Source: Acrasis kona (taxonomy: Eukaryota > Heterolobosea > Eutetramitea > Acrasida > Acrasidae). From it: a DNA stretch of 64,000 bases. The notes below the pieces were generated by a model. The model was not told the DNA's origin. It searched no databases and saw nothing but the letters and a program-made list of their open reading frames with translations. The position numbers and the translations under genes were made by a program. Each line of letters opens with the position of its first letter. The first letter of the stretch is position 1. Shown piece after piece: positions 55,720 through 64,000 of the stretch. The stretch spans positions 87,966 through 151,965 of the forward strand of contig JAOPGA020000191.1 of NCBI GenBank assembly GCA_026419775.2. Reading direction: 5' to 3'.

Positions 55720-57758
55720 ATGTTGAGTGGTAACGACTATGAAGAAGGTGAAGAAGATTCTCAATCAAGAAGGGAACAATTTCAAAGCAAAATATCAAAA
55801 TTAAAAGTAAGCAGGTTATTTTGTCACCATTTTAACTTTTTAAGAGCTGGTTAACAAACAGTACACAAAATGAACATGTCGAAGAATCTGAAAAACAAAA
55901 TAAACAAGGCATACGGTTTGCAACACCGATGTCTGAAAAAACAAAGAAACCTACAAAAGATTTTGATAAATCTTGGATGTGCTTGATCGACACGCTCAGA
56001 TCAAACGATGAAAAGTCAACAAAAAACTATTCCTTTCAAAACCGGTCTAGATTAGACTCTACACTCTCCAGCGTAGAAGATACTTTTTTATCAGAGTCAG
56101 AAGGATTTTTAGAGGAAATTAAACAAATGGAAATATTAAGTGCAGATACAAACTCGGTAGACCGGAGGAAATCGACACTTAAGCGATGGCAAGATTATAA
56201 ACCTATAGATACCTCGATATCGACCATCGATAGTCAGAGCTCGTTAAAAACAGATGAGCTCCCATCTACCGACAAAACACCAAAAAATAAAAAACCTACA
56301 AAAAACGATTCAGATTTCGAAGTTAAAAAACAAGATTATAAACCATATGACCTGGCTATAGATTTAGGAATGGACGAAGAAAACATTAGTTATTTTAGTA
56401 ACAATAGCTACAGCGAGCTATTGTCTATTCTCGCAAGCGATGATTTTACATCCCCCCAAAAAGAGCAAGATCCAATGCCAGTAAAAAGACTAGCGAATAG
56501 CACCAGAATTATATCAACGCCGAAACACGCCAATAGCATACCCTCGTCCAAACCAGTAAAAGATAAGCATACAGAATCGGATCATTTGGAGCCTAGTGAA
56601 CTTCGGAAACTTATAGCCGCAACACATTCAAAACTACCCACAAAAGCATCGACCTCCAAGAAAGAACCAATTACAAAATCAACTAGGTCAACTAGGCCCG
56701 TAAGACCACCTCGGCAACAAAGTAATGAAAAGAAAGTGTCTTCCATAGGCGGCGTATCATACAAAAAAAACATTGCAAACAATAAAACTGCATCAAGACC
56801 CACATCGGCTTTTAGTTTAGCCGGAATTATGGAAAAGCGTCCAAAATCAAATCCAAACACACGGAGCAGATCCACAGGAAGATCAAACAATGACCAAATG
56901 TACAATACACACTCCTCTATCGCATCAGATAAGAAGGTTAGATTCTCTGATAGAAATGATTTCCAAGAATCTGATCCCTCCACTCCAACCAAAAATAGTT
57001 CCTTTCACTCCACTGCCTCTCGTAAGGGTACCCCTGGAAAGCCCCTTGGTAGCAATAATTACTCCTCAGGTGAAGAAAGCAATTCGTCATCAGAAATGGA
57101 AAATGTGCTAACAGCCAAAGAGAGAACAATAAAAAGAGCTAGGCAACTAGCTTTAAGCAGGCACTTTGATTCAGAGGATACCTATGACTCTGATAACAAG
57201 AGCGATGGAGAAGAGATTGAACTAAAGCATATACCGAGAACCAGACCAGAGTCATTAGCTGAAAAACTGGACGATGAAGAGATATCAAAGTCAATAAGAA
57301 AGATTATTAGAAATCCTTTTGAGTTTGGTCCTAGCTCTGTGAATATAACTGATTTGGTACTTGGTAACAAAACAAAACAACCTAAAAAACAAGTTCGCAT
57401 CAAACCAAATGCAACTAATAAAAAACAAACAAAGATACCTAGTAGTAGAAGAAACGACCACATTTCCATCGTCAAATCTGTAAATGATCCTACTCCTCCT
57501 CTGCTTGGCGTGCAGCTTGACGATAGTGACTTTCAACTATCCGATGCAAATGGCAAACAACCCTTTAAAACATCAAAACAACCTTCTTTTATGGATCACA
57601 TACCACCACCCGTCGTCCCCTACAAACAATCCAAAAAAAATGACGTTCAGCAGGACGTAAATACGTCAGCATCACTAGAAGAAGAGGAATTTTTTAAAGC
57701 AAGAGAGACGATGCGAAGGATTTCATTATTAAGATCATACATGGAAAAAGAAAAATAA
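55720..57758 (+). CDS. Disordered, highly charged protein, 666 aa
   Basis: Exons 55720-55806 and 55845-57758 with a 38-nt intron, giving 666 aa. The sequence is low-complexity, rich in Ser, Lys, Thr and Asp, with short conserved-looking pieces (RRKSTLKRWQDYKPIDTS near the start, RPTSAFSLAGIMEKRPKS mid-way, KARETMRRISLLRSYMEK at the end). No folded domain is visible. Basic Ser/Pro-rich patches suggest microtubule or RNA contact, but that is a guess. It is divergent from the coiled-coil gene and convergent with SAS-6 (33 bp between stops). Confidence 0.78.
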
Positions 57759-57791
57759 AAAATATATTACAATTTATTATGAAAACGAGGA

Positions 57792-59723
57792 CTATGTGTT
57801 GTACTTATTTGTTGATGCAGAGGATACATTATATTCTACTTTTCTGCCATTAAACTGACTAGTGGTGGTTGTGGTGGTATTTGTGGTGGCATGATGATTA
57901 GACGGCGATGTGGAAATTGAATTGGTAAATTTCTTCGAAGCAATATTTGGAGGCGATAGCTGCGCTGTTGTCCTCCTGGTTTGATCCACTACAGGCAAAT
58001 TCAAGCTATCATAGTTTACATTCAATTTAGTGCTCGGCATAAACTCTGGTTGACCAGAGGTACCAACATAACTACCCAACACATGTTTCTTGACGGGAAG
58101 GATTCCGCTGGAGAACTGCGGCGTGTTTTGGAGCACTATTCCATCGAACGCATTTTGTAGTTCCGTATTTTTTTGATGGGCGATGATTAATTTTCTGTCG
58201 CGATCTTCGATAGATTGTTTGCACTGCCGCACTTCTTCTTGTTCCTTATTTACAATGTCCCTATATTCGCTCAATCTCTTTTCGAGCCCATCAATTTCCA
58301 TTCGTAATTTTTGAGAGTCGCTCTTCTCCTGCGCCAACTCGATTTTTCGTCTTGCGTTTTTTTTCGATAAATCTTTTTGTGCCTCAATGACTTTTTGAAT
58401 GATTTGATTGGCCTTGTCTAGATCTCTTTCGCGATCGTTGGTGACTCTTTTTTGTTCATCTAGTTCCATTTGTGTCCTGTTTAACGTATCCTTGGTGTCA
58501 GATATTTTGTCTCTTTCTGCTTCTAAACTCTTGTTTAGGAATGAAATTTGTGTGTCCTTATCCTTGAGATTTTGATGGAGGGCATCAATTTTGACCTGTA
58601 AAATGTTAGTGACGCGTTTGTGATGGAAACTTACTGTTGTGACGTTAATGTCCTTTTCATTGTTGTACTTTTGTGTGCTCAACCTACGATTTTCTTCTCT
58701 TAAATTTTCCACTTCGTTTCTTATTTCCGCTAGTTCCTTGTCGAGTGATTTTTGTCTGGTGGCATAAATGTCATTGTCAGATTGAATTTTGGCGTTCGTC
58801 GTGCTTAGAGAGTTGTTCTTCTTGTTTAACTCGTCAAGTAGGTCTCTCAATTGTTTGTTTTCTTTTTGGTACTTTTCTTCGATGGCCGTCCTGCTTCCAT
58901 TGTGATTGTTAATTAAATCCTCTAGCTTTTTATTGTATTCGCTTATGACGCTGTTGATTTCTGATTTGTTTTTTTCATTTGCCTCCTTGAGTTTACTGTT
59001 GTAGTGGGACTCTTGGTTCTTGTACCGCTCTTTTAGCTGACGTAACTCTGATTCAGATTTGGAGACTTCTCCGCTGAGGGATGATTCTACCGTGGTAAGT
59101 TTATTATACAGCTCGATGCTTCGATTCTGACAAAGTTTGAGTACATGAATGGTTGAAAAAGTACCTTGAAAAATTTATAATTATTTGCCAACATCTCCTT
59201 GATTTGACTGTCCATACCAATTTTCAAAACAATTTCCAGAATTGTAATGACCTTGTATTCATCCTCATCCGTCTTGTCGAATGTAAGCACTGCATCATTG
59301 CCCCTTAGTTCTAACTTTATTGAATGTTCTTTATTTGGGAAGTCACTTTTGTGGTCCTCCAATACCTTCTCCACTTTGTTAATGAGGTATTGCGGGAAGT
59401 CTTTCAAATTTCCTTTGATTTTCTGCTCAGAGGCGAGGTGTGGGAAGGTGGTATCATCTGAGTTGTTGTTAGTCGCAATGTTCGAACGTTAAATTACTAA
59501 ATGTCGCGATATAGAGAAGGTAAGCGTCCTGTTCGTCTGTAATCCGTAAAACAAACTCATCAGGTTTTGTGGAGTATCGACCCCCTTTTGCTGTTGTTTG
59601 TTCGCCTTTTGAAAAGTTATTGCTAGTTGTGATCACTAAAAATTCCTTCTTTTCATGACCATTACGATTCACGAGCACCGGTATCGTTTTTGTGTACCCA
59701 GCATCGGGCTCACCTACCGACAT
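57792..59723 (-). CDS. SAS6: SAS-6 centriole cartwheel protein
   Basis: Exons 59723-59498, 59457-59165, 59126-58635 and 58595-57792, with introns of 40, 38 and 39 nt, giving 604 aa. The N-terminal head (about 10-165) has KTIPVLV, the IATF...HLASEQKIKGNLKDFP region and the PISA-type end. A coiled-coil stalk (about 170-490) follows, then a Ser/Thr/Asn-rich tail. SAS-6 dimers form the nine-fold cartwheel that sets centriole symmetry. The third intron is stop-free and a multiple of three, so a frame also exists if it is kept; GTAAGT and TTTTACAG argue for splicing. Confidence 0.88.
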
Positions 59724-59818
59724 ATCACAACGGGTGAAGTTTTGCGCCAAATATTATCAACTGGTCTATAAATTGCTGGACGCCTTTAGCGGGACAAATA
59801 TACGATAAAATATTCACA

Positions 59819-62800
59819 ATGAATGAGAAGACATCTGGTTCTTTGACTAGAAACCAGGCTCTGTCTTTGATTACTGTAAATAATGGGAAACTAGTTTTGA
59901 ACGAAGAAGCGGCACAAATAATAACCTCAATAACAGAGCCCATCGCCATTGTATCTATTGCTGGATTATCTAGGACAGGAAAAAGTTTTATAATGAACCA
60001 ATTAATAGGCAATCAGAAAGGGTGAGTTTGATACATTATGATAGGTTTATTCATTCAAAGATTTCAAATTGGGCCAAGCGTACACCCTTGCACAAAAGGA
60101 ATTTGGACCTGGGGAAATCCTATCAAGGCTTCTAACGAAAATCATCAAGATTTTAAAGTTATATTCATAGACACCGAGGGACAGGGTGGGTTTCGCGCTA
60201 GTGAGACACATGACTCTTCTATATTCGCTCTTGGACTTTTACTGAGTTCCTTCTTTATATATAATAGTCTAGGAAGTATAGATGATAATGCCATTACAAG
60301 ACTTGGAGTTGTAACTGAGTTATCTAAACACATTAGAACGAAAGGGAAAATAGACGAAGCTAATTCAGACCTCTCAAATTTCTTTCCAAGCTTTATGTGG
60401 CTTCTCAGAGATTTTAGTTTAAAGTTGGTGGACCAACAAGACAACCACATCTCTTCTAATGACTATCTGGAAATTGCACTTTCAGTATGAGTTTAATTAT
60501 AAAAATACTAAATTTTATAGACTGAAACAGATCATGATAGCGAAAACAAGGAGCAATACAAGGCAAAAACTGCCATAAAGAATGCACTAAGGGAGCAGTT
60601 CACAGATCGTGAATGCTTTGTTATGGTGCGACCAGTGATAGACGAGGAAAAGCTGCAAAACCTCTGTTCCGTTCCAGAAGAAGAGATTCGACCTGAATTT
60701 AAACATCAAGTGAATGCACTCAAAAAGCACGTTTATTCTAAAATAAAACCAAAGGAGCTACATGGAAATAAATTAAACGGTAGAATGTTCATCAACCTCT
60801 GTAAAAGCTATATAAATGCTTTGAATGAAGGAGGTATTGTTATAGACACCTGTTGGGATAATGTTGTTAGGACAGAGTGCGAGACAATCTTTCTAGATAC
60901 CCTTAGAATGTACAAAAATAGAATCCACTCCGTAGTTAAGGAGAAGGGTATTGTTGATGAGAAAACACTCGACACCCATCATCGCGAAATAGAAGAAGAG
61001 TGCATGGCCCATTTCTCAAAGCTGGCTATTGGAGATGATTTGGATCATCATAAATCACAACTGAGAAGAGCCATGTTTGCCGAGAGGTGTCGTTGTATGG
61101 ATAAGCTTTCATCTTTGTCCAGAGAGTTGTGTGATAAAGTTATTACAAAAACTCTGAAAACATTGAGTGATAGGACGGACGAATGCAGCGATGTTACCAG
61201 CCTTGAAAGAGAGTATGACTCCGCAATTACAGCCTATAACAAGAATGCAAAAGGAAGCGAAAAAAATAATGTTCTATTCGAAAGAGCTACACGGTGGCTA
61301 TTCGTCGCATTTGATCTTCTGTTAGCGCGGACAAAAAACCAACTGCAGCATGAGAGTGACCAAAAAGTCAAGATCATGGCTCAAAAGCACTTGTCCTACA
61401 TTAAAAAGCAAGAACAAGAAATAGCCCAAAAGATCCGTACTCTTGAATTAAACCATGAGGAAGAATTGAAACACCTAGAGAATAAGCTAAACAATGCCTT
61501 TTCAAAAGAAACAAACGCCATGAAATCAAACTATGAGGCTGAAATTTCAAAATTAAGACAGAGCGAAGTTTCCCTCCATCAAGAGATCAACGTCCTCAAA
61601 GAGTCCATCAAGTCCCTCCAAAAGGAACGTGACCAATCTTCACATCTTTTAAATGAACTACAGGATGTATTCAAGTGTCAACAAGATAAGCTGGTAGAAG
61701 CCGAACAATTCCTCCAAAATGAAAAGATGATCAAAGACAGCCTGCTCATAGAAAAGACGATAGCAAGTGGCGAATTAGAAAGAATCAAGTCCCATCTCGA
61801 CCAAGAAGTCACATCCAACCAACAACTTCGAAACGAACTTTTGATGGAATCAGAACAAAAACAGTCAACCGAAAGAATTTTACACGAAATACGTTTAGAG
61901 TGCGACACAGTCAAGTTGGAAATTTCAGAGTGTCGTAACGAAATAGTACGCGTCGAAGAATCCAAATTAAAAGTTCAGATCAAACTGGACAACTTGAAAT
62001 TGGATTCCGATAATGCCATACAAACATTAAACAACAAGATTCAATTATTGGAACAAAGTACCATTCCAGAGCTAGAACAACGAATCAGAATGAACGAAAA
62101 GAAACATTTGCAACAATTGGAGTTGATTCATTTGGAGAGAGATTCATTGAACGAAAAGATGGAACAAGAATGTACGAGAAGCATTCAATTGAACGAAGAA
62201 TCGTCCAAGCAACAACATTTGGTTCAAAAACTAGAGCGAGAGTTGTCTTCAAAGAATGCGCAGATTCGATCGTTAGAGAGGAATTTGAGTTCGGAGAGAG
62301 AAAAGGTTCAAGAGAGCGAGAACAAGTTGAGAAGTAGTTTGAGAGAGCAAACTACAAAGTTGTTGTCGTTGGATAGAGCCACGGAGTTGGAGAAGAGAGT
62401 TGAACATTTGAACGAAACCAATAGAAAGGTTTTGGCATTGAATAAGGCATTGATGGAAGAACTTTCTTGTTTGAAAAATGATTTGTGTTTGAGTGATTCT
62501 TTTGACTCTCCGCATGTTTCTCCTAATGTTGTTCGTATTTTTGGCACTCCGACCCCATCACCTCCACTCATGAATTCTTCTCCTGGTATGCTTCTTCCTT
62601 TTAAAAGGAGAGGGAGTGCCAGTGATGTTTTTAGCTCTCCTAACGTACTAACGACCACAACCACGACGACCACCATGATGGCGGTTGAGAACGCGGAATG
62701 TATAACACCGAAAAAGAAGATGAAATCTTCATCATCAACAAGACCCACGAATTTTAAAAATCCTTCACAGAGTGAAAAAGTGACAAGCAAGGCATCCATA

Positions 62801-62947
62801 AAGATTAACGATGGAATGGTTTACAAAGAAATGACAGTGACCCACAAGAGAAGTTCGTTGACTCCTCATGTGACAGAGCACTTGCCAATTGACAAGAAGC
62901 ACGCCATTACAAAGGAAGGAAAGGAAAATGATCCGACACTTGCTTGA
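59819..62947 (+). CDS. Guanylate-binding protein (dynamin superfamily GTPase)
   Basis: Exons 59819-60021, 60061-60484 and 60521-62947, with introns of 39 and 36 nt, giving 1017 aa, longer than the usual GBP (about 600). The large GTPase domain has P-loop GLSRTGKS (49-56), TKGIWTWG, switch motif DTEGQGG (105-111) and the GBP-type RD motif LLRDF (184-185). The helical middle domain follows, then a coiled coil (about 440-840) much longer than in animals. The tail is Ser/Thr-rich with TPKKKMK. No C-terminal CaaX box is present. GBP/atlastin relatives bind membranes or pathogens; this role is unknown. Confidence 0.92.
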
Positions 62948-62968
62948 TGTATTTAAAATAGAAATAAT

Positions 62969-63843
62969 TTATTTTTTACCGCCTGTGTTTAATGTGTAGC
63001 TTCCAGTCTTTTCGTCCTTTTGAAAGTTAAATTGATCCAAACTCATTCCGAACTTTCCAAGGATGGTGTTTCCCAAATCTTTGAGCTGACCCAACATTTT
63101 ATCCATCTCTACTTTTTGTTGTTCTTGTCTTAACTTTTCAACTCTTTCCAAATCCTTTGTTATGCGCTCAGAACTTGGATTGACTTCTTTTAATGTTTTT
63201 AAATCTTGGACTGCCTCCTCGTATTTTGTTAACTCTTCGTAGGCGGAAGCTCTTCTCAACAAAGCTTTTAGATGTTTTGGGTCGCGACGTATGGCGTTAG
63301 TTGCTTCGGTTATGCATCTTTGGAAAGAACGAAATTGTAGGTATACTGCAGCCAAGTTGGAATACAATACTGTTTGGAGTTCCTTGAATTGTGGAGGAAT
63401 GGTGTCTACATCTTCATCGCCCTCATATATAATTGTGGCATCTTTTGCTGAGAGTGATTCATTCCTCTTCCTGATTTTTTCTTGCCTTTCCTTCTCCTTT
63501 TTCTTTTTCTCTTCCTCCTCATCTTGATCCGTAATGTCTTCAAATGTGACACCATTTGTTACTTCAATGTTAGGTGCGTTTGGTGCACACACTAAGAGTG
63601 CTGATCTATATTTTTTTTCTGCATCTTCATATTTTCCAATTTTGAAAAATTGATTTCCTTCCTCCTTGTATCGTATCACCTTAGGGTTATAGAGAGTTAA
63701 GTGGAATGGCGACATACCTTTTCAATATCTACGTTCTTCCATGCTTCATAATCAATAACAGGCGGTTTGGGTTCCTTCGCCTCTTCTTTTGCCTCTTGAA
63801 TGATTTCTTGTACGAAAGCTTCTGGTTCTGTTGTTTGTGACAT
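62969..63843 (-). CDS. TTC1: TTC1-like tetratricopeptide repeat protein
   Basis: Exons 63843-63718 and 63679-62969 with a 38-nt intron, giving 278 aa. After a 40-residue acidic start, three TPR units follow (EEGNQFFKIGKYEDAEKKY, then after a charged DEEEEKKKK insert, VLYSNLAAVYLQF and HLKALLRRASAYEELTKYE). The C-terminal signature KDLGNTILGKFGMSLDQFN is typical of TTC1. Animal TTC1 binds Hsp90 and Ras-type proteins. An upstream in-frame ATG at 63933 would add 30 residues; the shorter start is chosen because the extension has no counterpart I know. Confidence 0.92.
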
Positions 63844-64000
63844 GTTGTAATTGTTTTGTTGAACTATTTTTGGTGTTTTTGTGATTTGAACATTTTTCAC
63901 AAGTCTGGAATGAGGGTTATCACAAGCACACATAGTGATTTATTCAAGCGATTAATGCTTCTCACAAAAAGTACTAAAACTATCAAAGATTGATAACAAC

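Noticed and set aside
56582-56992. 136-codon minus-strand frame
   Set aside because: Opposite the disordered 666-aa protein; composition mirrors its Ser/Lys codons.
62308-62799. 163-codon minus-strand frame
   Set aside because: Opposite the GBP tail; its hydrophobic valine run is the complement of the Thr-rich stretch of GBP.
1-64000. CRISPR arrays, prophage or bacterial operons
   Set aside because: No regularly spaced repeats, no ribosome-binding-site operons, and genes are spliced; the window is eukaryotic.

Overview
This is nuclear DNA of a unicellular eukaryote. The genes are spliced, carry eukaryote-only domains (DOCK, RhoBTB-like GTPase, SAS-6, NDC80, kinesin-5, COP9 signalosome CSN1), use the standard code, and sit beside two pol III tRNA genes. 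The genome is very compact: most neighbours are 20-250 bp apart. I placed 41 introns in 17 genes; all begin with GT, end with AG and are only 34-43 nt long. The gene set (amoeboid signalling by DOCK and RGS, a centriole protein, a Zn2Cys6 factor outside fungi, GH3, sphingomyelin synthase and Cho2-type lipid enzymes) fits an amoeboid or amoeboflagellate protist. A heterolobosean (Naegleria/Acrasis-like) is my best guess, with an amoebozoan as the alternative; this is inference only.

Layout. 1-9.6 kb: a partial long coiled-coil gene, molybdenum cofactor sulfurase, a sirtuin, a PAP2-fold protein that lacks its catalytic histidines, CSN1 and a multi-pass membrane protein. 9.6-13.3 kb: the only gene-poor stretch, with a 700-bp decayed piggyBac-like element, palindromes, an orphan ORF and decayed coding-like sequence. 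13.3-26 kb: a membrane alpha/beta hydrolase, a membrane sensor-PAS-RGS protein, mitochondrial monothiol glutaredoxin, kinesin-5, a coiled-coil protein, Cho2-type phosphatidylethanolamine methyltransferase and an FtsJ-type methyltransferase. 26-41.5 kb: an SH3-DHR1-DHR2 DOCK exchange factor, nucleoside hydrolase, GH3-family protein, a C-terminally membrane-anchored helical repeat protein, PP2C, a Cys-rich membrane protein and a GTPase-BTB-BACK-SPRY fusion. 41.5-53.5 kb: NDC80, a secreted Cys-rich repeat protein, a Zn2Cys6 factor, tRNA-Leu, sphingomyelin synthase-like, tRNA-Phe with an odd D-loop, a small membrane protein and a GPI-anchored GH42-like glycosidase. 53.5-64 kb: two structural-type genes, SAS-6, a GBP with a long coiled coil, and TTC1.

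Functional threads: cell division and centrioles (kinesin-5, NDC80, SAS-6, several coiled-coil proteins), membrane lipids (Cho2, sphingomyelin synthase, PAP2-like), and G-protein signalling (RGS sensor, DOCK, RhoBTB-like, GBP). Neighbours do not form obvious pathways. The clearest oddities are the GTPase-BTB-BACK-SPRY fusion, the sensor-PAS-RGS protein, the PAP2 pseudoenzyme, the 9-nt D-loop insertion in tRNA-Phe, and the piggyBac relic flanked by ATAT.
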